Assembly (NCBI GenBank): GCA_020634615.1
Contig: JACKBI010000007.1
Location: 62,001 to 126,000, forward strand
Reading direction: 5' to 3'
DNA length: 64,000 nt
Source: Anaerolineales bacterium
GTDB taxonomy: Bacteria; Chloroflexota; Anaerolineae; JAAEKA01
Shown here one piece after another: positions 34,680 to 42,950 of the stretch. Below the pieces are notes generated by a model. It saw only the letters and a program-made list of their open reading frames with translations, had not been told where the DNA came from and did not search any database. The first letter of the stretch is position 1, and each line of letters opens with the position of its first letter. The translations under genes were made by a program, and so were the position numbers.

Positions 34680-35729
34680 GTGACCGCAGCATCAAGACCC
34701 CGCCGTTCAGCGAACAGCGGATCGAACTGGCGACAGATCGTCGCCCAGTACCAAAACCCGGACGTGAGGCACAGCGTCGGTCAGATCCTGACCTCGCTGG
34801 TGCCATATTTTGCCCTGCTCGTTCTGATGTATTTCAGCCTGAGCGTCTCTTACTGGCTAACGCTGCTGCTGGCCATCCCGGCCGCCGGCTTCATGATGCG
34901 AATCTTCATCATCTTCCACGACTGTGGACATGGCTCGTTCTTCAAGAACCGCAAAGCCAACGACATCGTGGGTGCGATCACCGGCGTCATCACGTTTACG
35001 CCGTATTACCGCTGGCGGCACGCACATGCGATCCATCACGCTACCGCGGGCGACCTCGATCGTCGCGAGGCGGGTGACATCTGGACGATGACCGTCAACG
35101 AGTACCAGAATGCCTCGCCCGGCAAGCGGCTTGGCTACCGAATCTACCGTAACCCGCTGGTTATTTTCACCTTCGGCGCGTGGCTCAGCTTCATCGTCTT
35201 CCAGCGCTTTCCCGTCTCCGAGCGCAGCAGGCGCCAGGTGATGAGCATCCTCTGGACCGATCTCGCGTTGTTGGTCGTATTTGTCCTCGCCGCGGTTACC
35301 ATCGGGCTGGGCAATTTCCTGCTGGTGCTGGTGCCGGTGATGATGCTGGGCACGTCGCTGGGCGTCTGGTTGTTTTACGTGCAACACCAGTTCGAGGGCG
35401 TCTACTGGGAGCATCATCAGGACTGGGACTATTCTAAAGCAGCGCTGGAGGGCAGTTCCTTCTACAAGTTGCCGCGTGTGCTGCAATGGTTCTCTGGCAA
35501 CATCGGTTTCCACCACATCCATCATCTCAGCCCGCGCATTCCCAACTACAATCTGGAGAAGGCGTGGAAGGAGAACGAGTTGTTCCAGGTCGACCCAATC
35601 ACGCTGCGTTCCAGCCTGAAGTCGATGACGTTCCGCCTGTGGGACGAGGAGAACAAGCAACTTGTCGGCTTCGGCTACCTGAAGACGCTACCGAAGAAGA
35701 AGGTCATGCCAGCGCCTGTACTGGAATAG
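34680..35729 (+). CDS. Membrane fatty acid desaturase (DesA/omega-6 type)
   Basis: 349 residues, starting with GTG at 34680 because AAAGGAG stands seven bases before it; an ATG 16 codons earlier has no such site. The three histidine boxes of di-iron acyl-lipid desaturases are present: HDCGHGS, a second box HAHAIHH after a pair of membrane spans, and NIGFHHIHHLSPRIPNYNL near the C-terminus. Four membrane spans flank them. It introduces a double bond into membrane-lipid acyl chains, with position (delta-9, -12 or -15) unresolved. It may be regulated by temperature, but nothing in the sequence shows it. Confidence 0.92.
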   Translation: MTAASRPRRSANSGSNWRQIVAQYQNPDVRHSVGQILTSLVPYFALLVLMYFSLSVSYWLTLLLAIPAAGFMMRIFIIFHDCGHGSFFKNRKANDIVGAITGVITFTPYYRWRHAHAIHHATAGDLDRREAGDIWTMTVNEYQNASPGKRLGYRIYRNPLVIFTFGAWLSFIVFQRFPVSERSRRQVMSILWTDLALLVVFVLAAVTIGLGNFLLVLVPVMMLGTSLGVWLFYVQHQFEGVYWEHHQDWDYSKAALEGSSFYKLPRVLQWFSGNIGFHHIHHLSPRIPNYNLEKAWKENELFQVDPITLRSSLKSMTFRLWDEENKQLVGFGYLKTLPKKKVMPAPVLE

Positions 35730-35740
35730 CACTGGTTTGC

Positions 35741-36316
35741 ATGAACCGCCACTTCGACATTCTTGCACCCTTTTACGACCGGGCGATTCCGCCGCCAGAC
35801 CCTGACTGGTTGGCGGAGTTGCTGCGTCTGCCTGCAGACGGCTGGCTGCTGGATGCAGGCGGCGGCACCGGTCGGGTGTCAGCAGGCTTGCGCAGCCGCG
35901 TGGGCCGTCTGGTCATCACCGACCTGTCCGCACCGATGCTGGCCCAGGCGCAGGCCAAGCAGGTGGCCTGCGCGGTCCAGGCGCACGTCGAACGACTGCC
36001 CTTTGCTGATGGTCAGTTCGATCGCGTGGTCGTCGTTGACGCGTTGCATCACTTCGCCAATCAGACGCTGGCGGTGGGCGAACTGGCCAGGCTGCTCAAG
36101 CCGGGCGGTCGGCTGGTGATCGAAGAGCCGGATATCCTTCAGCCACGCGTCAAAATGATGGCGCTGGGCGAAAAGCTGGCTCTGATGGGAAGCCACTTCC
36201 ACACGCCGCAGCACATCCAGCTGATGCTGATCGGCGCCGGATTGACGGCCGAAGTCGTCAGCGACGGCGGCGCCAGCGCGTGGATCGTGGGCGACAAACC
36301 GCATCTGGCGGCGTGA
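35741..36316 (+). CDS. SAM-dependent methyltransferase (class I)
   Basis: 191 residues from the ATG at 35741, twelve bases after the desaturase stop, so probably co-transcribed. The Rossmann motif is GWLLDAGGGTGRVS, followed by LVITDLSAPMLAQA, FDRVVVVDALHHF and a post-motif LLKPGGRLVIEEPD, as in UbiE/Methyltransf_11 enzymes. The substrate is unknown. Coupling to the desaturase hints at a lipid or quinone, but this is only context. Confidence 0.85.
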   Translation: MNRHFDILAPFYDRAIPPPDPDWLAELLRLPADGWLLDAGGGTGRVSAGLRSRVGRLVITDLSAPMLAQAQAKQVACAVQAHVERLPFADGQFDRVVVVDALHHFANQTLAVGELARLLKPGGRLVIEEPDILQPRVKMMALGEKLALMGSHFHTPQHIQLMLIGAGLTAEVVSDGGASAWIVGDKPHLAA

Positions 36317-36406
36317 AATCGTTGCCAGGGTTTCACACGCAGTGCCAGCAACAGTTCGACATAATCTAGATAGCGTCCGTTAGCTGACACAGGGAGAACG
36401 ACCGCC

Positions 36407-37486
36407 ATGGCCAAGCAGACCGTGGGATACGTTGATCTTGAGTGGACTTGCCCCAACTGCGGTAACCGCAATCCGGGCACGACCATCAAGTGCGTGACTT
36501 GCGGCAATCCGCAGCCGGACACCGTCCAGTTCGAGACAGGCGCCAGCGGAGAGCTGCTGACTGACCAAGAGAAGATCGCCCGTGCACAAGCCGGTCCGGA
36601 TATCGCCTGTCCGTATTGCGGCACGCGCAATCTGGCAACTGCCGAGCGCTGCAAGCAGTGCGGCGGTGAGCTGAAGGGCGGCGAGAAGCGCGAGGCTGGC
36701 CGCGTTGTGGGCGCTTACCGGCCCGGTGCTGCGCCGCCCATCGTGTGCGCGGCATGCGGCACCGAGAACCCCGCGACTGCGACAAAATGTAGCAACTGTG
36801 GCTCCCCACTGGGCAAACCTGTTGCTGAACCGGCGAGCAAGCCGGCCAGGCCGGCCGGCCGGTCGCTGCCCCGCTGGTTGATCCCGGCCGTCATCGGGTT
36901 GATCATCGTGCTGTGCGTCGGCTTCTTCGTCGCTCAGAGCACGCGTCGCAGCCAGGATGTGGCAGAGGTGCAAGGCGTACAGTGGCAGCGGCGCGTCCTG
37001 GTGCAAGCGTTGATTCCGGTGACTCGCACCGATTGGCTGGACCAGGTTCCGCAGGACGCCAATGTGAGCAAGTGCAATGGCCGGGTGCGCAGCGTCAGTC
37101 CCGACCCGGTTCCCAACTCCGTGGAAGTCTGCGGAACTCCGTATGTGGTGGACACCGGCACCGGGGTCGGCGAGGTCGTCAAGGACTGTGAATATCAGGT
37201 CAGCGATTCGTGGTGCGTCTATGAGACGCTGGATTGGGTAGCTATGCCGGCAGTGGTGGCCGAGGGCACCGATTACAACCCGCACTGGCCTGAAACGATC
37301 CTGGAGAATAATCAGAAGGAAGCCGGGCGTGAAGAGAGCTACTCGGTCATTCTGAGCGGCGACGGGGAAACGTATCGCGTGCCGGTGCGCAGTTTGGAGG
37401 AACTTCAGAAATACCAACCGGGCAGCCGCTGGCGGGTCGAAGTCAACGGCTTCGGCGGTGTGGTTGGCGTCGAGCCAGCCCAGTAG
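36407..37486 (+). CDS. Membrane protein with three zinc ribbons
   Basis: 359 residues. Three N-terminal zinc-ribbon units: CPNCGNRN...CVTCG (about 15-33), CPYCGTRN...CKQCG (about 68-86) and CAACGTEN...CSNCG (about 113-131). A Pro/Ala-rich linker, one membrane span (LIPAVIGLIIVLCVGFFVA) and a 180-residue domain of no recognised family follow. The ribbons resemble RanBP2/DZR types and would be cytoplasmic, with the C-terminal domain outside. GGGAGA precedes the ATG. A role in sensing or scaffolding is a guess. Confidence 0.75.
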   Translation: MAKQTVGYVDLEWTCPNCGNRNPGTTIKCVTCGNPQPDTVQFETGASGELLTDQEKIARAQAGPDIACPYCGTRNLATAERCKQCGGELKGGEKREAGRVVGAYRPGAAPPIVCAACGTENPATATKCSNCGSPLGKPVAEPASKPARPAGRSLPRWLIPAVIGLIIVLCVGFFVAQSTRRSQDVAEVQGVQWQRRVLVQALIPVTRTDWLDQVPQDANVSKCNGRVRSVSPDPVPNSVEVCGTPYVVDTGTGVGEVVKDCEYQVSDSWCVYETLDWVAMPAVVAEGTDYNPHWPETILENNQKEAGREESYSVILSGDGETYRVPVRSLEELQKYQPGSRWRVEVNGFGGVVGVEPAQ

Positions 37487-37629
37487 TCCCCGACGGCAGC
37501 AACGCAGTTGGCCGATACCCGTCCGTGCGCATGGCTACGCTGGTTTGGCCAGGTGCAGATCTGGCGCGTACGCCGAGCAGTATCCAGCTATGGGCATCCT
37601 CCGCCAGGCCCAGGTTTTCCAATCACTCT

Positions 37630-38169
37630 ATGCAAACTATCTATCTGGCGCGTCACGCGTCCCCCGACTGGAACCGCAAAGACATTCCCTACCACCTCCC
37701 GCCTGGCCCGCCGCTGACACCGCAAGGCCGGCTGGAGGCGGCTGCGCTGGGGGCGTTTCTGCGGACTGCCAACATACGCACTATCGCCAGCAGCCCGCTG
37801 GAACGTTGCCACCACACGGCCCGGATCGTTGGCGACACGTTGAGCCTGCCGGTCGCAATCGACGATACGCTGACCGAGTGGCAGCCCGACGAGAGCAGCG
37901 GCGCGCTGGGCCGTCGAATGTGGCGCATCTTCCGCGATACATGGGAAGCGACCGTAGATCAGGGCCATCAAGCTGCTCTGTTGCTCACTCACGGCGGGCC
38001 GATCATGGAGTTGCTGCGCCGGCTGGGGATGAGTGACAAGGTCATCGAGCAGCACCGTGTGTATGATCATCGCAACCCGGTGCCGCCCGCGGGCGTCTGG
38101 CAGGTTAGCCGCGGGCACGACCACACGTCCTGGGAGTTGAGCCTGGTCTTCGTGCCGCAAGTGGCTTGA
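37630..38169 (+). CDS. Histidine phosphatase family protein
   Basis: 179 residues from ATG at 37630. IYLARHASPDWNRK contains the phosphohistidine (RHA), SPLERCHHTARIVG is the second signature, LTEWQPDESSGALG the loop with the general acid, and ALLLTHGGPIMELL the C-terminal His. The fold is that of phosphoglycerate-mutase-like phosphatases (SixA/CobC/PhoE group). The substrate is unknown. A longer frame exists upstream but lacks any domain character. Confidence 0.85.
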   Translation: MQTIYLARHASPDWNRKDIPYHLPPGPPLTPQGRLEAAALGAFLRTANIRTIASSPLERCHHTARIVGDTLSLPVAIDDTLTEWQPDESSGALGRRMWRIFRDTWEATVDQGHQAALLLTHGGPIMELLRRLGMSDKVIEQHRVYDHRNPVPPAGVWQVSRGHDHTSWELSLVFVPQVA

Positions 38170-38292
38170 GTTACCGCTGAAGGAATTGCCCGGCTGGCTG
38201 GTCGACCGCCGGCGCGGTGACGCGATCTTCGACTATGTGACACCGGCCCTTGTATTCGCCCATGTGATCGACCCAATCCTACGGAGGAAGAG

Positions 38293-39129
38293 ATGCAGAT
38301 AGACAGCCAGGCATTGACGGCCGCATTTCAGAATACCGTCCTTTCTCTCCCCAATATCATCTCGGCGGTGGTGATCTTTGTGGTGATGCTGGTCGTGGCC
38401 GCGCTGGCCGCCAAGTTTGTCCAGCGTGCCAGCCAGCGCCGCGGTATACGCCTCGAAGCGACGCTTCTGCTCAGCCGGGCAACCCGCTGGATAATCATCG
38501 CCATCGGCATCGTCTGGGCGTTGCAGCAGGTCAATTTCAACGTGACCGGCTTCGTGGCCGCCCTGGGCATTCTCGCCTTTACCATCGGTTTTGCGTTGCA
38601 GGACATTTCCAAGAACTTCGTGGCCGGCATTCTGCTGCTCTGGCAGCAACCATTCAACATCGGCGACGTCATTTCAGTCGCCGGTTTTACCGGCAAGGTC
38701 AGCGATGTCTCCATTCGGGCCACCGAAATGCGCACCTTTGACGGGTTGCAGGTGCTCATCCCCAACTCCGAGGTTTACACCAGTCCCATCACCAACTTTA
38801 CCAAGGCCAGCGTGCGCCGGCTTGCGTTGCGCATAGGCGTTTCCTATGGCACCGACCTCGACAAGGCAACACGCGTCGCTCTGGAAGCTATCAACACGCT
38901 GCCCGATGTGTTGGGCGACGACCTGGCGCCTTCCGTCGTTTTCGACAACTTCGGCGACAGTTCCATCGATTTTACCCTCTTCTACTGGATCGACACCGGC
39001 GCTACCCAATTTCAGGTCGCGCAGGACCAGGGGGTCAAGGTAGTCAAGGTTGCCTTCGACCGCGAGGGTATCGACATTCCCTTCCCCGTTCGAACCATGC
39101 TGATGGCCCAGTCCGTCCCCCAAAGCTAG
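38293..39129 (+). CDS. Small-conductance mechanosensitive channel (MscS family)
   Basis: 278 residues, preceded by GGAGGAAGAG. Three N-terminal membrane spans; the third (VTGFVAALGILAFTIGFALQ) is the pore helix with the Gly/Ala packing pattern. The typical beta domain follows: WQQPFNIGDVISVAGFTGKV, RTFDGLQVLIPNSEVYT. It opens under membrane tension during hypo-osmotic shock. Length equals the minimal E. coli-type channel, without the large added domains of other paralogues. Confidence 0.94.
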   Translation: MQIDSQALTAAFQNTVLSLPNIISAVVIFVVMLVVAALAAKFVQRASQRRGIRLEATLLLSRATRWIIIAIGIVWALQQVNFNVTGFVAALGILAFTIGFALQDISKNFVAGILLLWQQPFNIGDVISVAGFTGKVSDVSIRATEMRTFDGLQVLIPNSEVYTSPITNFTKASVRRLALRIGVSYGTDLDKATRVALEAINTLPDVLGDDLAPSVVFDNFGDSSIDFTLFYWIDTGATQFQVAQDQGVKVVKVAFDREGIDIPFPVRTMLMAQSVPQS

Positions 39130-39140
39130 TCGGTGGAGTG

Positions 39141-40322
39141 TTATTCCTGAGGCGCAGCCTTCCAGATGAAGGTGCGCAGCGGGCTGGCCGGGCTGACTGC
39201 CACAAACGTGGCCGTTTCCCCCACCGAGCGCACGTCGCGCGCCACTTGGACGCTCCATGTGAAGCGATTGGTGCGCCGCGATAGCCGTTGCACCCATTCC
39301 TCGGGCACGCGAAAACTGGTGCCGGTGGTCACTTCTGCCAACTGCTCCTGTGTCGGTGCATCGGGGACGACCCGCACGAAGTAGACTTCATTGGGATCCA
39401 GCGTGCCAACCGAAAGCCACTGAAGCAACACGCTGCCCCCTGTGATGGTGTGCTGATCCGGCGGGAAAAGCACCAGGGGCGCCGGCCAGCGCGGTCCTGG
39501 CGTTGACGTTGGCGTCGGCACCGGTGTTACCGTTGGTGGCTGAGAAAACTCAAGCGAAAGCGTGCCGGTCACCGTGCCGACAGGGACGATCAGTTGCTCG
39601 CCGGGCCGGATGATGGTGTCGGCGGATTCCAGCTTGTCGTTGGCGCGGACAACCGCCTCGACGGAGCTGCCCAGCCGTTTGGCGATCAGGTCGATGGTGT
39701 CACCGGCGCGCACGACCACCAGATAGATTGCGTTTTTGGGGGTAGGCGTCACGGTGGGCAGCGGCTTGCCATCGGCGCCAAGCTCTACCGGACCGGACGG
39801 AATGGTCAATTTCTGGTCGACGCGGATCAGGTCGCTGGACATTCCGTTGGCAGCCATCAGGTCAGTCACGCTGACGCCGAAGGCCAGGGCGATTTTCTCC
39901 ACCGTGTCACCGCTGACCACTGTATAGATGACAGGAGTCGGCGTCGCGGTCGGCGTGAGATCATCCGTGGAGGTCAGTGCCGTGGTTCCGCTGATCTCAG
40001 CCGTCACGGTCAATGCAACGGTCGGCGTCACGGAGCCGGTTGGTATGGCTGCTGCTGCGGCCGGCGCAGTTGCTGCCGGCTGGTTGTCGCCCGGCTGGTC
40101 ATTACCCGTGCTGCTGCGGGTCCACCACAGGAACGCGATGATCAGAACCACACCGACCAGCAAGAGGTCGCTGATCGGCAGGGTGGGACGCCGCTTCTTG
40201 GCCGGAACCAGACTGCCGCCGCACATGAAACAAGTCTCGGCGCGCTGCGCGACCCGTTCGCCGCAGTGGGGACAGTAGCGTATCGGGCGCAGATCGGGGG
40301 AGAGCTGTGGATCGTCTTGCAT
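39141..40322 (-). CDS. Zinc-ribbon, single-span membrane protein with two LysM domains
   Basis: 393 residues. An N-terminal zinc ribbon (CPHCGERV...CFMCGG) is followed by one membrane span (about 51-67) and a Thr/Pro linker. Two LysM domains then begin with YTVVSGDTVEKIALAFGVSV and YLVVVRAGDTIDLIAKRLGS and are separated by another Thr/Pro stretch. LysM binds peptidoglycan or chitin-like glycans, so the outer part should contact the wall. The last 110 residues form a beta-rich domain with PPDQHTITGGSVLLQWLSVG, fibronectin-like. It sits four bases after the membrane-protein gene upstream, suggesting an operon. Confidence 0.8.
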   Translation of the reverse strand: MQDDPQLSPDLRPIRYCPHCGERVAQRAETCFMCGGSLVPAKKRRPTLPISDLLLVGVVLIIAFLWWTRSSTGNDQPGDNQPAATAPAAAAAIPTGSVTPTVALTVTAEISGTTALTSTDDLTPTATPTPVIYTVVSGDTVEKIALAFGVSVTDLMAANGMSSDLIRVDQKLTIPSGPVELGADGKPLPTVTPTPKNAIYLVVVRAGDTIDLIAKRLGSSVEAVVRANDKLESADTIIRPGEQLIVPVGTVTGTLSLEFSQPPTVTPVPTPTSTPGPRWPAPLVLFPPDQHTITGGSVLLQWLSVGTLDPNEVYFVRVVPDAPTQEQLAEVTTGTSFRVPEEWVQRLSRRTNRFTWSVQVARDVRSVGETATFVAVSPASPLRTFIWKAAPQE

Positions 40323-40325
40323 CGT

Positions 40326-42122
40326 TTATGTAGGACGGCTTCGCGAGCCGTCTGCCTTTGCTACCTTGCGGCGCGTTCGTGACCAGTCGAAGATCAACAA
40401 TCCGGCGACAAGCGCCAGGCTGACTACCGAAATCCACGTCCCGGCATCGCGGTCCGGTGTCCCACCGTGGCGAATCGACACCCGGTGGTCGCCCGCAGGT
40501 ACATCGACCGCGATCAGGCCATAGGGCGGTTCAGTCCTGTGTGCCGCCGGCTGACCATCCACCGTGGCGCGCCAGCCGGGAAAATCGTAGGTATAAAATA
40601 ACACGGTTGACGGGCTATCCAGGTTCACCCGCGCGTCCACCGAGGATCCGCCGGTGCGCAATGTCTCGACCTCGCCGCTGCCTGCGATCAGCGCTACCTT
40701 CTGCAGCGGCTCACCGGCCAGATACTGGGGCAGCAGCGGCGATTCGGTAAATGGCTCTTGTACCGCGGCCGTGTGGCCGATCATGTCCGGGTACGCCAAT
40801 TCGAAACGCATGATGGACTGGACGCTCTCGTCGATGGGCTGGATGTCTGTGTACTGCGGCACGGTAAAGGCCAGACTGGCCAGCACCACCACCAACCCCA
40901 GCACATGCGCTGCCGGAAACTGACTTCCTTCACCAGTTCCCAGCGTATTGCCTACCGCCGCGCCTGCCAGGATTGCCAGGAACAAACTGGCGGTGCTGAG
41001 CAGGCGCCATGGAAACTGGATCAACGCGGCCGGGCCGAAAGCGTCCCAGACCGGCCGGGCAAGCGGCATCATCAACAGCAGCACCGCCAGCAGGGCGACA
41101 ACAAAGAAGGCCGTCTGGCCGCGCCTGTGGCTGGCTCGTCGCAGGCCGACCACCGCAGCCACCAGCGCCAGGACGACCCCCACAATTCCCAACTGGAAGC
41201 TCATGCCGTCGTTGGGGCCGGTGGGATCGTCGGAAAAGCCGAACCCCCAGAACGGGTCGACAAACTGGTTGGGCCAGACAAAATGCTTCTGGTACAGGTA
41301 GTTTTCTGCCACCCAGTCTTTCTGCTGGACGGCGCCCTGCTCAGCGGCCAGCGGCAGCAAAAAAATCGCTGCCAGCCCGATGGCCAGCAGACCGGCCGCT
41401 ACAACCTGCGCGAAGCTTCCGATCACTTGCCGCCACGATTCTTGTTCCCTCCGCTGCCGGATGGTTTTGCGCACCAGGGCAAAGAGCAGATAGATCGCCA
41501 AAAGCGGCGTGAAAACCATCAGTGTGGCGCTATGTGTCAGGAAAAGCGCACCCAGTGCCAGGGCCGCCAGCGCAATGCGGCGCAAGCCACCCCATTCTAC
41601 CACATCGTCGAAAGCCAGGATAACCCACGGAAACCACGCCATTGCAACGTATTCGGCAAACGCCGCACGCACGTAGAGAGTGAGCAGGTGATAGGGCGCG
41701 TAAACGTATACCAACCCGCCGACCAGGGCTGCACCGCGCCCGATGCCGTTGCGTCCCCACCAGCGGCGCAGCAGTGCGTACATGCCCCATCCGCCAAACA
41801 ATGCGCTCAGCGCCATCACGATCTTGATCGACGCGGTGAAGCCGACACCCAGCAGGTGAAAGACTTCCGCCGCGAAATAGGCCAGCGGCGCGTAGACGAC
41901 CCAGAACGGATAGCCGTAGCCCATCGCGTGGTCAGGGCTCCAACGGGGCCACAAAATGCCGTCGCGAATGCTGGCGTCGAACTCGATCAGATAGAAGACC
42001 GTGTGATCCGCGTCATGCGCGCGGAAGAAGAATCCCGGGCTCAGCAGCGCCGCCACGGCGAAGATGCTGAAAATCAGCAGCAGGATAAGTTCACGGTCGA
42101 AGTGGTTGCGGAGGCGGGTCAT
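40326..42122 (-). CDS. Large polytopic membrane protein, 6-PTPS-related/GT-C-like (copy 1)
   Basis: 598 residues with about twelve membrane spans and a C-terminal extracellular beta domain of about 130 residues. The N-terminal loop FFFRAHDADHTVFYLIEFD then WPRWSPDHAMGYGYPFWVVY resembles the '6-pyruvoyl-tetrahydropterin synthase-related' membrane family (PF10131-like), which has a GT-C glycosyltransferase layout with an acidic first loop. The C-terminal part ends in YDFPGWRATVDGQPAAH, typical of YfhO-like proteins. It is likely to transfer a sugar from a lipid-linked donor; the acceptor is unknown. It is related to the two genes upstream. Confidence 0.7.
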   Translation of the reverse strand: MTRLRNHFDRELILLLIFSIFAVAALLSPGFFFRAHDADHTVFYLIEFDASIRDGILWPRWSPDHAMGYGYPFWVVYAPLAYFAAEVFHLLGVGFTASIKIVMALSALFGGWGMYALLRRWWGRNGIGRGAALVGGLVYVYAPYHLLTLYVRAAFAEYVAMAWFPWVILAFDDVVEWGGLRRIALAALALGALFLTHSATLMVFTPLLAIYLLFALVRKTIRQRREQESWRQVIGSFAQVVAAGLLAIGLAAIFLLPLAAEQGAVQQKDWVAENYLYQKHFVWPNQFVDPFWGFGFSDDPTGPNDGMSFQLGIVGVVLALVAAVVGLRRASHRRGQTAFFVVALLAVLLLMMPLARPVWDAFGPAALIQFPWRLLSTASLFLAILAGAAVGNTLGTGEGSQFPAAHVLGLVVVLASLAFTVPQYTDIQPIDESVQSIMRFELAYPDMIGHTAAVQEPFTESPLLPQYLAGEPLQKVALIAGSGEVETLRTGGSSVDARVNLDSPSTVLFYTYDFPGWRATVDGQPAAHRTEPPYGLIAVDVPAGDHRVSIRHGGTPDRDAGTWISVVSLALVAGLLIFDWSRTRRKVAKADGSRSRPT

Positions 42123-42123
42123 G

Positions 42124-42196
42124 GGTTAGGAGTTGCAGGTTGCCAGTGCCAGGTAGCAGGTGGCGGATAGGCGATGGCAGATGGCGGATTGATCCG
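42124..42196. repeat. Family B repeat before the copy 1 gene
   Basis: TTGCAGGTTGCCAGTGCCAGG (42132-42152), then GTAGCAGGTGGCGGATAGGC units. Related to 19012-19152 but with little inverted counterpart. Confidence 0.6.
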
Positions 42197-42262
42197 CGGC
42201 TTCCTCTCGATTCGCGGTTCTCAGGATGTGGCCTCACGCATTGATCTACGCATCACGCGATC

Positions 42263-42832
42263 TTACGTTCCCCAGCGTTCGGCCACAATGTCGTGTGCGA
42301 TCGCCCGCCAGCGGCCCCAGTAGCCACGCTCGCCGGGAATGGTGCGCAGGGCGTCAGCAATGGCGGGCAGCTCGCCCGGCTCTACTACACGCAACTCAGC
42401 GATCTCGCCGTAATCGGGGATCAGTTGGCCTGCCAGCTCGCTGACGTGGAAGACATAGGACGCGAAAGGCAGGTCGATCTCGCCGTAATGCATCCGGTAC
42501 TCGATGACTGCCATGAAACGCTGCACCGTCACCTGGAGATTGGTCTCCTCGGCGATCTCGCGATGCAGGGCACGCAGCACCGGCTCGTCGTGGTTGACGC
42601 CGCCGCTGAGGAGGCGAAAACTGGGTGGGTTGTAGTGGCCCTTGCGGTGCAGCAACACCTTGCCGCCGTCCATCTCCAGCGCCACCACCACCTCGCCGCG
42701 CCGGTCATCGGAGCGCACGAAGCGGGTCAGGAACAGATCCTGGCCCATCTCCAGGTCAACCGTGCGCCGCAACGGATCGCCGTAGCGCCGGGCGATGGCG
42801 GATACTTCGATTTCGTCTACCAGTGTAGTCAT
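42263..42832 (-). CDS. Nudix hydrolase
   Basis: 189 residues. The Nudix box reads GGVNHDEPVLRALHREIAEE followed by TNLQV, fitting G-x5-E-x7-R-E-U-x-E-E with Asn at the usual final Gly. It binds Mg and cuts X-linked nucleoside diphosphates. The beta-strand before it (VVVALEMDGGKVLLHRKGHY) and the QLIPDYGEIAELRVVEPGEL region are typical. The substrate is unknown; nucleotide-sugar turnover would suit the surrounding glycosyltransferase-like genes but is only a guess. Confidence 0.85.
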   Translation of the reverse strand: MTTLVDEIEVSAIARRYGDPLRRTVDLEMGQDLFLTRFVRSDDRRGEVVVALEMDGGKVLLHRKGHYNPPSFRLLSGGVNHDEPVLRALHREIAEETNLQVTVQRFMAVIEYRMHYGEIDLPFASYVFHVSELAGQLIPDYGEIAELRVVEPGELPAIADALRTIPGERGYWGRWRAIAHDIVAERWGT

Positions 42833-42835
42833 GGT

Positions 42836-42950
42836 CTGTGATCAGTATCCAGTAAACGGTGAACAGTAAACAGTCAGCAGTCAGAGATCAGAGGTCAGAG
42901 GCCAACAAGTCCGATACTGATTACCGTTTACTGGTCACTGGTTACTGGCT
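42836..42950. repeat. Family A fold-back overlapping the end of the copy 2 gene
   Basis: GTGATCAGTATCCAGTAAAC and GAACAGTAAACAGTCAGCAG units (from 42839) face inverted ATTACCGTTTACTGGTCACT units (42920-42939). The right arm includes the stop codon and last codons of the 42928 gene. Confidence 0.8.

Noticed and set aside
38170..38292. Separate small gene between the histidine phosphatase and MscS
   Set aside because: The open stretch has no ribosome binding site and no domain character; it is too short to support.
40758..42170. Plus-strand open frame of 470 codons opposite the copy 1 membrane protein
   Set aside because: Gln/Arg/His-rich antisense product of a hydrophobic gene; no start signal.
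42836..42950. Integron attC sites or transposon ends for the CAGTGATCAGT repeats
   Set aside because: No integrase, no attC core site (GTTRRRY with its partner) and no target-site duplications or transposase nearby.
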